A stretch of 34,219 nt of DNA, taken from positions 1 through 34,219 of the forward strand of contig CAIRYW010000024.1 of NCBI GenBank assembly GCA_903882905.1, read 5' to 3'. Origin of the DNA: an uncultured bacterium (GTDB lineage Bacteria > Patescibacteriota > Minisyncoccia > Phycocordibacterales > CAIRYW01). The position numbers and the translations under genes are program-made. How positions within the stretch are numbered: the stretch's first letter is position 1; each line of letters begins with the position of its first letter. The notes under the pieces are model-generated. The model was given only the letters and a program-made list of their open reading frames with translations, made no database searches and was not told where the DNA came from. Shown here piece by piece: positions 21,080 through 29,736 of this stretch.

Positions 21080-22864
21080 ATGCAAGAAGATCCTAATCAA
21101 GTTGTATATTTTGCCGAGACAGATTCGCGAAACAGGCGATTAAAATTTGGCATTAAACTCAAAGACCGTTCACGACATACTTATGTCATTGGAAAAACAG
21201 GTATGGGAAAATCTACCTTACTTGAGAATCTTGCTATTCAAGATATTCAGGCGGGAAGAGGTCTTTCTTTTATTGATCCTCACGGAAAAACAGCCGAGCT
21301 TCTTTTAGAATATGTTCCAAAAGAAAGAATCAAAGATGTAATTTATTTTGCACCGTTTGATTTAGATAATCCTATTTCGTTTAATCTTTTAGAAGATATA
21401 GGACCAGACAAAAGACATTTGGTTGCAAACGGCTTGATGTCTGTTTTCAAAAGAATTTGGCAAGACGCTTGGTCTGCTCGAATGGAATACATTTTAAATA
21501 ACGTACTCTTGGCTCTTCTTGAATATCCTAACTCAACTCTTCTTGGGGTTAATAGAATGCTTTCTGATGAGGCATACAGAAAACAAGTTGTAGATAATAT
21601 TTCTGATCCATCTGTAAAAGCATTTTGGACACAAGAATTTGCAAAATATGGTCCAAAGTATATGCAGGAAGCGGGAGCTGCTATTCAAAACAAAATCGGT
21701 CAGTTTATTGCTAATCCTCTAATTAGAAATATTATTGGTCAACCACAATCTTCTTTTAGTCTGCGCGATGTAATGGATCAAAATAAAATTTTGATTGTAA
21801 ACCTTTCAAAAGGAAAAGTAGGTGAATCAAATACAAATATTTTGGGAAGTATGGTTATTACTAAAATTTATCTTGCTGCTATGAGTCGTGCAGATATTTC
21901 TGAAAGAGAACTCGAAGAAAAACCAAATTTTTATTTATATGTAGATGAATTTCAAAATTTTGCCAACGAATCTTTTGCAGATATTTTATCTGAAGCAAGA
22001 AAATATAAATTAAATCTAATAGTTGCCAATCAATATGTGGAGCAAATGACTGAAGAGGTGCGGGCTGCCGTTTTTGGAAACGTTGGAACCATGATTGCTT
22101 TTAGAGTTGGAGCTTTTGACTCAGAACTTTTGGAAAAAGAATTTAGCCCGTACTTTTTGGGGGAAGACTTGGTTAATTTAGGTTTTGCTCAAATTTATTT
22201 GAAACTCATGATAGATGGTGTTTCTTCAAGGCCTTTTTCCGCAAAAACTTTACCTCCACTTGTAAAACCAGAAACAAACTACACAAAAGAAATCATTGAG
22301 AATACGAGAACTGTTTTTGCTAAGACTCGAAGAAATGTCGAGGAAGATATAAAGAAATGGCATGAAGAAATTTCTCCAAGCAAAGGTGGCGAAAGAGTTC
22401 AGACAAGTCCAGGTTCCAGTCGTGGAAATTCAAATCCATATCCTCCAAAAACTTCAAACTTTAAACCAGACCATCAAAAGAAGACTGCAGTTGAGTCTGC
22501 CTTAGAAGCAGTTCTTGGAAGACCTGCAACAAAGATTGCCCCAACAGAAGTCAGAAATTCAAAAGAATCAGACGCTTTATCTAGAGAAAAAGAATTACGT
22601 AAGGCAGTATCTCTAAGTTACTTACGTCATAATCCTCGTGTTGAAAAAGAAAAAAAAGTTCCAACCCAAGAACATATTGATGAATTACGTAGAGCTCTAA
22701 AGGAAGCTGGGGCTGATACAGAAAGCAAACCCAGCACATTGTCTTCTGCTGAAGACAATGTGCTGGGTAAACCTACTCAAAAAGAGTTTCCAAAAAAAGA
22801 AGAAAAATCTGAAAACAAAGAATTGCCAGAAGAAACACTTAAAAGAGTTTTAGGTATTGAGTAA
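21080..22864 (+). CDS. TraG/VirD4-like (DUF87-type) ATPase
   Basis: A 594-residue P-loop ATPase. Walker A is GKTGMGKST (38-46), Walker B is YLYVDEFQNF (~285-294), and NLSKGKVG (~241-248) and ANQYVEQM complete a pattern shared by type IV secretion coupling proteins and HerA-like pumps. The ATPase part covers ~1-410. The remaining ~185 residues are charged, Lys/Glu/Pro-rich and low in complexity. No membrane helix is present, unlike classical VirD4, although a 54-residue membrane protein follows at once. The gene likely powers DNA or protein transfer or pilus handling. A 40-bp palindromic repeat lies inside the tail at 22729-22768. Confidence 0.8.
   Translation: MQEDPNQVVYFAETDSRNRRLKFGIKLKDRSRHTYVIGKTGMGKSTLLENLAIQDIQAGRGLSFIDPHGKTAELLLEYVPKERIKDVIYFAPFDLDNPISFNLLEDIGPDKRHLVANGLMSVFKRIWQDAWSARMEYILNNVLLALLEYPNSTLLGVNRMLSDEAYRKQVVDNISDPSVKAFWTQEFAKYGPKYMQEAGAAIQNKIGQFIANPLIRNIIGQPQSSFSLRDVMDQNKILIVNLSKGKVGESNTNILGSMVITKIYLAAMSRADISERELEEKPNFYLYVDEFQNFANESFADILSEARKYKLNLIVANQYVEQMTEEVRAAVFGNVGTMIAFRVGAFDSELLEKEFSPYFLGEDLVNLGFAQIYLKLMIDGVSSRPFSAKTLPPLVKPETNYTKEIIENTRTVFAKTRRNVEEDIKKWHEEISPSKGGERVQTSPGSSRGNSNPYPPKTSNFKPDHQKKTAVESALEAVLGRPATKIAPTEVRNSKESDALSREKELRKAVSLSYLRHNPRVEKEKKVPTQEHIDELRRALKEAGADTESKPSTLSSAEDNVLGKPTQKEFPKKEEKSENKELPEETLKRVLGIE
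22729..22768. repeat. Long inverted repeat, ACCCAGCAC family copy 2, inside the ATPase gene
   Basis: Arms of 18 bp, beginning ACCCAGCACATTGTCTTC, with loop TGCT and exact complement. The outer arm matches the intergenic inverted repeat at 740-778 (ACCCAGCAC-N-TTGT). It lies within the low-complexity tail, where an insertion would be tolerated. Confidence 0.85.
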
Positions 22865-22873
22865 TTTTTTACT

Positions 22874-23038
22874 ATGATTTTAATCCTACTTGCCCTAATT
22901 ATTTTAATAGGTATTGTATCTATATGGCTGTTGAAAAATACCCCAAGTATTCCAAGGACCGACCTATGGCAGTTTATCCACACCCAAAAACTTTCTGCTA
23001 ATGATTTTGAGATCATTGATTTGAAAAAACAAGATTAG
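22874..23038 (+). CDS. 54-residue membrane protein following the ATPase
   Basis: A short protein starting MILILLALII with one N-terminal membrane helix (~2-20) and a 34-residue tail containing PSIPRTDLWQF and NDFEIIDL. It begins 9 bp after the stop of the TraG-like ATPase and is likely in the same transcript. Minus-strand open frames over the same bases show nothing. The tail could be a docking element for the ATPase, which itself lacks a membrane anchor; this is inference. Confidence 0.6.
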   Translation: MILILLALIILIGIVSIWLLKNTPSIPRTDLWQFIHTQKLSANDFEIIDLKKQD

Positions 23039-23086
23039 ATATAGACTACAAAATAAATTTTTGGAAAAAAATATAGTTTTAATTAA

Positions 23087-24052
23087 ATGAATCCGAACGA
23101 ATCTCAAAAAAAGTACATGGAAGAAAAACACGAACAATGGAATACCCCATCTGATGTTATTGAAAATGCAGTAATAAAAGCTACAGGTTCTAGAATTGTA
23201 GAACAAAAAAGAATTCTCAATGGTGAGACGAATGAAGTATACGATATTGTCACTGAATTAGGTCAAGAAATAATTCTTCGTATTTATCACGGCCAAAAAG
23301 AAAAATTCGAAAAAGAAAAGTGGATTTTTGGTGAATGTGAAAAAGCAGGGGTGCCAACTCCAAAAATAATTCTTGTAGAAAGTTTAGAGGTAGACGGAAA
23401 TCCAATTGAGATTTGTGTTGAATCAAAAATTCAAGGAGTTGGTCTGGATAAGGCCATAGAATCAGAAGATGTGCTTCGTGATTTGGGAAAAAATCTTGCT
23501 AGACTTCACTCAATAAGAACAGATGGATTCGGAGCACTAAGCAGAGAGGGTAAGGGTAATTTTTCTTCAGTTCAAGAACTTATTGTTGATAATAAATATA
23601 TAAGAAGAGATAAAATTTTACCTGCTTTAAGTGGAAGAGATGCTGACATAGAAACAGTTGAGAGAGGTTATGAAATTATGAAACAAGAAGCGGCAAGCTA
23701 TCCTCAAATCGAGCCAAGACTTCTTCATAATGATATTTCTCCTCAGCATGTGTTAGTGAATGGTGGAAAAATTTCCGGAATAATTGATTTTGAAAGTGCG
23801 GTTGGAGGAGATCCTTTACTCGAGTTGGCACGTTGGGATTTTAAATATGGGAAAAAATTTCCTTTGAAACATATTCTGGAAGGATACGGGAGCCTAGAAA
23901 TTTCTCCCGATGATTTTGAGCGCAGATTAAATTTTTGGAAAATAAATCGTTCTTTTACTAGCTTGCGGTATTGTATAGATGAGAAAAAGCAGGAAGGTAT
24001 TGATAATTCTATCAGGGGTATAAGGGAGAGTTCCGAATACTTTAATAAATAG
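23087..24052 (+). CDS. Aminoglycoside-phosphotransferase (APH/choline kinase)-family kinase
   Basis: A 321-residue kinase-fold protein. EIILRIYHGQKEKFEKEKW holds the ATP-site Lys or Arg region, LLHNDISPQHVLV the catalytic loop and GIIDFESAVGGDP the metal-binding Asp. In the loop the usual Asn metal ligand (HxDxxxxN) is His, a substitution seen in some APH subgroups. APH-family members phosphorylate small alcohol substrates such as antibiotics, choline or sugars; the substrate here is unknown. TATAGT lies 9 nt before the ATG. The EEP gene follows after 40 bp. Confidence 0.75.
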   Translation: MNPNESQKKYMEEKHEQWNTPSDVIENAVIKATGSRIVEQKRILNGETNEVYDIVTELGQEIILRIYHGQKEKFEKEKWIFGECEKAGVPTPKIILVESLEVDGNPIEICVESKIQGVGLDKAIESEDVLRDLGKNLARLHSIRTDGFGALSREGKGNFSSVQELIVDNKYIRRDKILPALSGRDADIETVERGYEIMKQEAASYPQIEPRLLHNDISPQHVLVNGGKISGIIDFESAVGGDPLLELARWDFKYGKKFPLKHILEGYGSLEISPDDFERRLNFWKINRSFTSLRYCIDEKKQEGIDNSIRGIRESSEYFNK

Positions 24053-24092
24053 ATTTTGTTATAAGCTTAAAAGCTCGGACAAGTGAAATAAT

Positions 24093-25007
24093 ATGAAAAT
24101 AGCTACATTTAATGTTGAGTTTCTTTTCGGGGAAGGTGTTCAGAAGCATTCTGGAAAAGAATGGATATACACAAAAGAGTTTGTCCAAGCGAGAATAGAC
24201 CGTCTATCAAGTATTATTTCTGAAATTAATGCTGATATTATTTTCCTTCAAGAAGTTGCTTCTGAAGATGTTATAAAAAGAATTATCGAAAAAACTGGAA
24301 TAAATTATTTTCACTTTTTAGCTACTCCAAAAAATGGAGTCGGCAATGCTGTTTTATATAAACAAAAAGATGTCATATGCGAATCAATTCCTGCAAAAAC
24401 TAACCTGCCTATATTTGTAGAAGGGGATGAAGATATTGTCGGTTCACGTATTTGGTCTCGAAGGGATTTTGTAGGTGTGACTACAACTTTTAACGAAAAG
24501 AAGCTTTTTATTATCGGTGTTCACATTAAAGCTAATTTTTTGGTTGAACAAAAAAATGCAGATAAAACAGAAATTTTTCCGATGAATACACAGATTACTG
24601 CTGCAGATGGACTTATTAGATCTGAGTTGTTTCGTTTCTCACAAGCAAAAAGAGTAAGAGAATTCGTGGACGATAAATTTTCAAAAGATCCTGAAGCTTT
24701 AGTAATTGTTGCAGGTGATTTTAGTTCAACTGAAGAGGTTTCTGCCTTTAGGATAATTCGAGGAGTTATAGCGACAGGGTCTGATTCTTTGTTCCGAGCA
24801 AGCCAAAAAGTTTCGGATGAGAAAAGATTCTCAAGAATAATAGATAAAAAAATTCTGATTGACCATATACTTATTTCAAAATCTCTAGAATCCCATCTTG
24901 GAACAGTAAAAATATTGAATGAACACATAACAGATCATACAAATATTGCTCCAAATCCATCTTTTGTTGAAAGTGACCATGCACCTATGTTTATTGAATT
25001 AATATGA
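24093..25007 (+). CDS. Endonuclease/exonuclease/phosphatase (EEP)-family protein
   Basis: A 304-residue protein of the DNase I-like fold. Visible motifs in order: ATFNVEFLF (N-terminal Asn), IIFLQEVAS (catalytic Glu), FIIGVHIKA (His), VIVAGDFSS (GDFN-like with Asn replaced by Ser) and VESDHAPMFIEL (terminal SDH). Members hydrolyse phosphodiesters in DNA, RNA or lipids. Substrate is not evident; no signal peptide, so cytoplasmic. It is co-directional with murD, 15 bp downstream. Confidence 0.8.
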   Translation: MKIATFNVEFLFGEGVQKHSGKEWIYTKEFVQARIDRLSSIISEINADIIFLQEVASEDVIKRIIEKTGINYFHFLATPKNGVGNAVLYKQKDVICESIPAKTNLPIFVEGDEDIVGSRIWSRRDFVGVTTTFNEKKLFIIGVHIKANFLVEQKNADKTEIFPMNTQITAADGLIRSELFRFSQAKRVREFVDDKFSKDPEALVIVAGDFSSTEEVSAFRIIRGVIATGSDSLFRASQKVSDEKRFSRIIDKKILIDHILISKSLESHLGTVKILNEHITDHTNIAPNPSFVESDHAPMFIELI

Positions 25008-25008
25008 A

Positions 25009-25014
25009 TATAAT
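25009..25014 (+). promoter_or_regulatory. -10 of murD, leaderless
   Basis: TATAAT ends 8 nt before the murD ATG and starts 2 nt after the stop of the preceding gene. No strong -35 is seen. Confidence 0.5.
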
Positions 25015-25022
25015 AGGTATTT

Positions 25023-26354
25023 ATGGATTACAAAGAATATTTTAAAGGAAAAAAAATAACGATAATGGGCTTAGGGCTTCTCGGGAGGGGACTAGGGGAT
25101 GCTATTTTTTTGGCTGAGTGCGGGGCAGAATTAATTATCACTGATTTGCGAGAAAAAAAAGTTTTAAAACCTAGTTTAGAAAAGCTCAAAAAATTTAAAA
25201 ATATTAAATACACCTTAGGTAAACACGATCTCAAAGATTTTGAGTTTAGAGATTTTATATTGAAAGCGGCAGGGATTCCACTCGATTCTGAATTTATAAT
25301 TCATGCAAGGAAAAATAAAATACCGATTGAGATGGATGCGTCACTATTTTCAAGAATTGCTCAAGGTGTAATAACGATCGGTATTACCGGCACAAGAGGA
25401 AAAACAACTGTCACTTCTTTAATTTACAAAATTCTTTCGGATGCTTATAAGAAAAAATCACAGAAAGTTTATCTTGCAGGAAATATTCGAGACACAGCTA
25501 CTTTGCCTTTGATTAAAAAAGTTAAAAAGGGAGATATTGTTGTTATGGAGCTCGATAGCTGGCAACTTCAAGGTTTCGGTGACTCAAAAATCTCTCCGCA
25601 TATTTCTGTTTTTACAAATTTAATGGAAGATCATCTAAATTATTACAAAGGTAGTCTTGAAAAATATCTAGAAGATAAAGCTCAGATTTTTTTGCACCAG
25701 AAACAAAATGATTATTTAATTACAGGTGAAAAAGTTGCACATTTAATCACTGCAAAATATCACGATAAATTAAATAATTTACTTTTGACTGCAAACTCGT
25801 CTGAAATTCCTTTAGATTGGAAATTACCATTAATAGGTGAACATAATAAAGAAAATATCGCTTTAGCTTTGAAGGTAGCAAGAATTATGAAAATTTCAGA
25901 CAGTATAAGTAAAAAATCTATTGAAAATTTTAAAAGCGTAGAAGGAAGATTGCAGAAGATAAAATCTTACAAAGGTATAACAATTTGGAATGACAATAAT
26001 TCTACAACACCAGAGGCTGCGATTGCGGCTCTCAATTCTTTTCCACAAAATAAAAATATTGTTTTAATTGCAGGAGGAAATGATAAAAATATTGATACGG
26101 CAAAACTTGTTATAGAAATTTCTAAGACTTGTAAAGCGATAGTTTTGATTCCTGGAACGGGAACAGACAGATTAAAAAATATTGAAAACTCCGTTAAAGT
26201 TAAGAATTTAAAAGAAGCTGTAAAAAAAGCTTTGTCATTTTGTACTAAAGGTGACGTCTTGTTGTTTAGTCCAGCTTTTTCTTCATTCAGTCAATTTAAG
26301 AATGAATACGAAAGAAATGATATGTTTATGAAATTAATTAAATCTCTCAAATGA
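25023..26354 (+). CDS. murD: UDP-N-acetylmuramoyl-L-alanine--D-glutamate ligase MurD
   Basis: A 443-residue Mur ligase adding D-Glu to UDP-MurNAc-L-Ala in peptidoglycan synthesis. An N-terminal Rossmann part (ITIMGLGLLGRGLG) is followed by the ATP loop GITGTRGKTT (~120-129; most MurD have GTNGKTT), VMELDSWQLQGF, NLMEDHLNYY and the C-terminal WNDNNSTTPEAAIAAL block. All domains are present and the length is normal. The stop overlaps the next start (ATGA), so the next gene is translationally coupled. Confidence 0.93.
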   Translation: MDYKEYFKGKKITIMGLGLLGRGLGDAIFLAECGAELIITDLREKKVLKPSLEKLKKFKNIKYTLGKHDLKDFEFRDFILKAAGIPLDSEFIIHARKNKIPIEMDASLFSRIAQGVITIGITGTRGKTTVTSLIYKILSDAYKKKSQKVYLAGNIRDTATLPLIKKVKKGDIVVMELDSWQLQGFGDSKISPHISVFTNLMEDHLNYYKGSLEKYLEDKAQIFLHQKQNDYLITGEKVAHLITAKYHDKLNNLLLTANSSEIPLDWKLPLIGEHNKENIALALKVARIMKISDSISKKSIENFKSVEGRLQKIKSYKGITIWNDNNSTTPEAAIAALNSFPQNKNIVLIAGGNDKNIDTAKLVIEISKTCKAIVLIPGTGTDRLKNIENSVKVKNLKEAVKKALSFCTKGDVLLFSPAFSSFSQFKNEYERNDMFMKLIKSLK

Positions 26355-26881
26355 TAGAAATAATAATTAGTACAATGCGTCACGGAGCATTTTCAAGAAA
26401 AGTTGGAAATGAAGTTTTTAATATTTATAAAATCCTCACAAACGATGTTGGTTTAATTGATTTAAAAGATTTACCCAAAGAAGCTTTTTTGGCTGATGCA
26501 TACGATGATCGTCCAAGGGCCATAAAAGAATTTTCAGATAGATTATTAAAAGCTGATGGGGTAGTGGTTGTCATTCCCGAATACAATTCTGGTGTCCCTG
26601 GTGTGATGAAACATTTTATTGATTTATGGAAATTTCCAGAAACCTTTAATAGAAAATTTACAATTATTTCTGTTTCTTCCGGAGCATTTGGAGGAATTCG
26701 TGCTTCAGGTCATCTAGGGGAAATTCTTTTAAATCGCGGGGGTTTAATTTTTCCGCAAAAAATTTTAATACCAAACGTTGAGTCTCTTTTCAATGAAAAA
26801 GATGAAATGATTTCTGAGAAAGACAAAATCCGTCTCGAAAATCACAGCAAAGCATTTATAGAGTTTGTAGGAAAAAAATAA
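26351..26881 (+). CDS. NADPH-dependent FMN reductase-like flavoprotein
   Basis: A 176-residue flavodoxin-fold protein. VVVIPEYNSGVPGVMKHFIDL is the hallmark of the NADPH-dependent FMN reductase family (PF03358-type), and SVSSGAFGG contributes to the flavin phosphate site. Such enzymes reduce FMN or quinones. It overlaps murD by 4 bp and precedes murC by 29 bp, an unusual guest between two cell-wall ligases. The reason is not evident. Confidence 0.85.
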   Translation: MIEIIISTMRHGAFSRKVGNEVFNIYKILTNDVGLIDLKDLPKEAFLADAYDDRPRAIKEFSDRLLKADGVVVVIPEYNSGVPGVMKHFIDLWKFPETFNRKFTIISVSSGAFGGIRASGHLGEILLNRGGLIFPQKILIPNVESLFNEKDEMISEKDKIRLENHSKAFIEFVGKK

Positions 26882-26910
26882 CTTCTTTGTGATATTCTAT
26901 GGTCACAAAT

Positions 26911-28203
26911 ATGGAAGATTTTAATACAGTCAAAAAGGTCTATTTTCTGGGAATTGGTGGTATAGGTGTTTCAGCCCTGGCTAGCATGTTTTTGCATGAA
27001 AATAAGGCCGTTTTTGGCTCAGATACGGCTTCTAGCGAGATAATAGAGGAACTCAGGAAGACGGGGGCAAATGTGTTTATAGGCCAAGATTTGGAACATA
27101 TTCCAGATGATACTGACTTGGTAATATACTCAATTGCTTTAGATATTTTTGCACCAGAATTTATGAAGGAAGTAAGAGAGAAAATAAAAAATGTTATTTC
27201 ATATCCAGAAGCGCTTTCAATTATTTCAAAAAATAAATTTACAATCGCGATTTCAGGAACCCACGGAAAGACCACCACAACTGCAATGGTTGCAAAAATT
27301 TTAATTGATGCTGGAATGGATCCGACGGTTATCGTTGGATCAATTTTAAAAGATGTAAAAAGTAATTTTATTGCAGGTAAGAGTAAATATTTAGTAGTTG
27401 AAGCCTGCGAATACTGTAGATCTTTTCTTAAAATAAATCCGACAGTTGTTGGAATTACAACAATTGATGATGATCATTTAGATTATTACAAAGATAGTGC
27501 CGATATAATTCTCGCTTTCAAAGAATTTGCATTAAAGACTCCAAAAGAGGGAGCTGTAGTTGGAAATTTAAATGATGAAAAAATAAAAGAAGCTGTAAAT
27601 GTTTCTGTCTCAAAAATAATTAACTCTGAAGATTTTTTTGATATTAATCTTCCTCTTAAAGTTCCTGGAGTTCATATAAAAAAAGATGCATCTGTTGCTT
27701 TGGCAATTGCTGATTTTATTGGTATTCCAAAAGATGTCGCATTAAAATCCATTAAAGAATTTTCTGGCACATGGAGAAGATTTGAATATAAAGGAGAAAC
27801 TTCAAAAGGAACAATTGTTTACGACGATTATGGACACCATCCAGCGGAAATAAAAGCGACAATCCAAGGTACTAGAGAAGCTTTTCCTGATTCAAAAATT
27901 ATTGTTATTTTCCAACCTCATCTATTTTCCCGAACAAAATCATTACTGTCTGATTTTCAAAAAGCATTTGATAATGCTGACAAAACAATTTTACTTCCAA
28001 TTTATCCTGCTCGAGAAGAATTTGATCCAACAATCGCGTCTGATGACATTGTCACAGAGAATTCAAAAAATATTGAAATGGCAAAAGATTTTATAGATGC
28101 TGCCAAAAAAGCTTTTGAATATGGAAATAAAGGTGATGTAATTCTTGTAATGGGAGCAGGCGACGTTTACGAAGTTACAAATCTTCTTTTGAGTCAAAAA
28201 TAA
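26911..28203 (+). CDS. murC: UDP-N-acetylmuramate--L-alanine ligase MurC
   Basis: A 430-residue Mur ligase catalysing the first amino-acid addition in peptidoglycan precursor synthesis. VYFLGIGGIGVSALASM is the N-terminal nucleotide loop, SGTHGKTTTTAM the ATP loop, EACEYCRSFL and TTIDDDHLDYY the central metal and substrate sites, and YDDYGHHPAEIKATI the C-terminal block. An in-frame ATG at 26899 directly follows a -10-like TATTCT (26893-26898), so the ATG at 26911 fits better. With murD upstream it forms a small cell-wall operon. Confidence 0.93.
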   Translation: MEDFNTVKKVYFLGIGGIGVSALASMFLHENKAVFGSDTASSEIIEELRKTGANVFIGQDLEHIPDDTDLVIYSIALDIFAPEFMKEVREKIKNVISYPEALSIISKNKFTIAISGTHGKTTTTAMVAKILIDAGMDPTVIVGSILKDVKSNFIAGKSKYLVVEACEYCRSFLKINPTVVGITTIDDDHLDYYKDSADIILAFKEFALKTPKEGAVVGNLNDEKIKEAVNVSVSKIINSEDFFDINLPLKVPGVHIKKDASVALAIADFIGIPKDVALKSIKEFSGTWRRFEYKGETSKGTIVYDDYGHHPAEIKATIQGTREAFPDSKIIVIFQPHLFSRTKSLLSDFQKAFDNADKTILLPIYPAREEFDPTIASDDIVTENSKNIEMAKDFIDAAKKAFEYGNKGDVILVMGAGDVYEVTNLLLSQK

Positions 28204-28204
28204 A

Positions 28205-28900
28205 ATGCCAAAAATCAGTGTAATAATGCCAGTTTACAATGGTGAAAAATTTTTAAAAGACGCTATTGAAGGCGTGCTTAATCAAACATACAAAGATTTT
28301 GAATTTTTGATTCTCGATGATGGATCAACTGATAACTCATCAAAAATTGCAGAAAGTTTTTCTGATCCAAGAATTAAAATTGTTAAGTTGAATCATGGTG
28401 GAATAGTGAAAGCACTAAATGAGGGATTAAAAATTATGAGTGGGGAATACATTGTAAGAGTTGATGCTGACGATATTTCTTTACCCGAGAGATTCGAAAA
28501 GCTTTTGGATTATATGGAAAAAAATCAAGACGTTGCAGTTTGTGGTTCTAGGGCAATTTCAATAAATGAAAAAGGGGAATATATAGGTGAAATGAATTAT
28601 CCAGAAATTGAATCAGAAAAAATAAAAAAATATGCATTATTGCATAATCCATTTATTCATCCCTCCGTAATTATTTGCAAAGAAGCTTTAGCGGAGGTTG
28701 GGAATTATAGAGATTTTAAGCATATAGAAGATTACGAATTATGGACTCGTGTTTTAGCAAAATTTAAAGGGCATAATTTACCAGAACCTCTTTTAAAATA
28801 CAGAATTCATCAAAACCAAATCACAAAGAAAGAAAATCTTACAATGAGATTTTACGGAATTTTTGTGAGGATTTTAGCTATTTGGAGATTAGTTTTTTAA
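28205..28900 (+). CDS. Family 2 glycosyltransferase
   Basis: A 231-residue GT-A enzyme. SVIMPVYNGEKFLKDAIEGV opens the nucleotide-binding half, LDDGSTD and RVDADD (the DxD metal site) follow, and EDYELW is the acceptor-side acidic motif. It lacks C-terminal membrane helices. It begins 1 bp after the murC stop and converges with the GT11 gene, overlapping it by 4 bp. It probably transfers a sugar during surface-glycan assembly; sugar and acceptor are unknown. Confidence 0.85.
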   Translation: MPKISVIMPVYNGEKFLKDAIEGVLNQTYKDFEFLILDDGSTDNSSKIAESFSDPRIKIVKLNHGGIVKALNEGLKIMSGEYIVRVDADDISLPERFEKLLDYMEKNQDVAVCGSRAISINEKGEYIGEMNYPEIESEKIKKYALLHNPFIHPSVIICKEALAEVGNYRDFKHIEDYELWTRVLAKFKGHNLPEPLLKYRIHQNQITKKENLTMRFYGIFVRILAIWRLVF

Positions 28901-29691
28901 ATTTTAATCCAATCTTTTGGAATAATATTTTTTGAATCCTCTTTTGGATTTGCAAACCATTTTTCTGGTGCGATCACAATTTTTTCTTTATTAGGATTCA
29001 GCCACGCACCCCACCAAGAAAAAGATGAGTTTGCAATAATGTTATGAGTACACTTACTCATTAAAATTATTTCCTCAAAGTCTTGTATTTTTGGATCTGA
29101 AACAAAATGCATTACAGATGGTAATTTTAGATTTTCTCTTACCCATTCAATATCATCAGAAAAAACAAAAATTTCTAACGCAGTATTTATTTTTTTTAAT
29201 AGTATCTCGTAAGCTTTTTTATAATAATTTAAACTGCAAACTCCGTGATAGGCATTTGTCTTTGGTTCTTTTACATAATCGCCCCTACGAATGTGAAGTG
29301 ATACAGATGTAGGTATATTTTCGATTTTATTTTTCCACTCACTCGATTCAATTCCTAGTGGATCTTTAAGAGTAAATTCTTTTCTTATTATTTCTTCGAT
29401 ATCTTTAAAATATTTTTCACTTTGGAAGTACTCTTCAATTTTAAAATCAAACCGTCTTTTTATTTTATTACAAAATACTTGGAATTTATCTTGTTTGTCA
29501 GAAAATTGTGCTTTAGTCTCAATATTAAAATTATTCAGTTTAAAATTTCTGGCCGTATTAATATTAGCTTTTTTGCCTTTAAAAAAAGAAACATCAAAAA
29601 CAATCTTTCTTCCAGAAATCTCTAGTTTTCTTCCGTAGGCATATTGGAACATTTGATTCCCCAGACCACCTTGAATTTTAATTGTTATCAT
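28897..29691 (-). CDS. Family 11 glycosyltransferase (alpha-1,2-fucosyltransferase-like)
   Basis: A 264-residue protein. IQGGLGNQMFQYAYG at the N-terminus, HIRRGDYV (133-140, the fucosyltransferase motif binding GDP-fucose) and NSSFSWWGAWLN near the C-terminus are GT11 hallmarks. Known members add fucose alpha-1,2 to galactose, making the H antigen. No membrane anchor is seen. It converges with the GT2 gene and is divergent from the methyltransferase-like gene at 29737. The GT6 gene lies 0.6 kb away on the same strand. Confidence 0.88.
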   Translation of the reverse strand: MITIKIQGGLGNQMFQYAYGRKLEISGRKIVFDVSFFKGKKANINTARNFKLNNFNIETKAQFSDKQDKFQVFCNKIKRRFDFKIEEYFQSEKYFKDIEEIIRKEFTLKDPLGIESSEWKNKIENIPTSVSLHIRRGDYVKEPKTNAYHGVCSLNYYKKAYEILLKKINTALEIFVFSDDIEWVRENLKLPSVMHFVSDPKIQDFEEIILMSKCTHNIIANSSFSWWGAWLNPNKEKIVIAPEKWFANPKEDSKNIIPKDWIKI

Positions 29692-29717
29692 ATATTTTTT
29701 AATTATATCATTACCTA

Positions 29718-29726
29718 TGTTAGAAT
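29718..29726 (+). promoter_or_regulatory. Extended -10 promoter, near leaderless
   Basis: TGT-TAGAAT, with the -10 at 29721-29726, lies 10 nt before the ATG at 29737. This supports that start over an upstream in-frame ATG at 29644 that overlaps the GT11 gene. Confidence 0.5.
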
Positions 29727-29736
29727 TGATTTATAT

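Noticed and set aside
23746-23760. APH-like kinase as an inactive pseudokinase because of the HxDxxxxH loop
   Set aside because: The catalytic Asp and the later IIDFE motif are intact, and His at the Asn position occurs in other APH subgroups.
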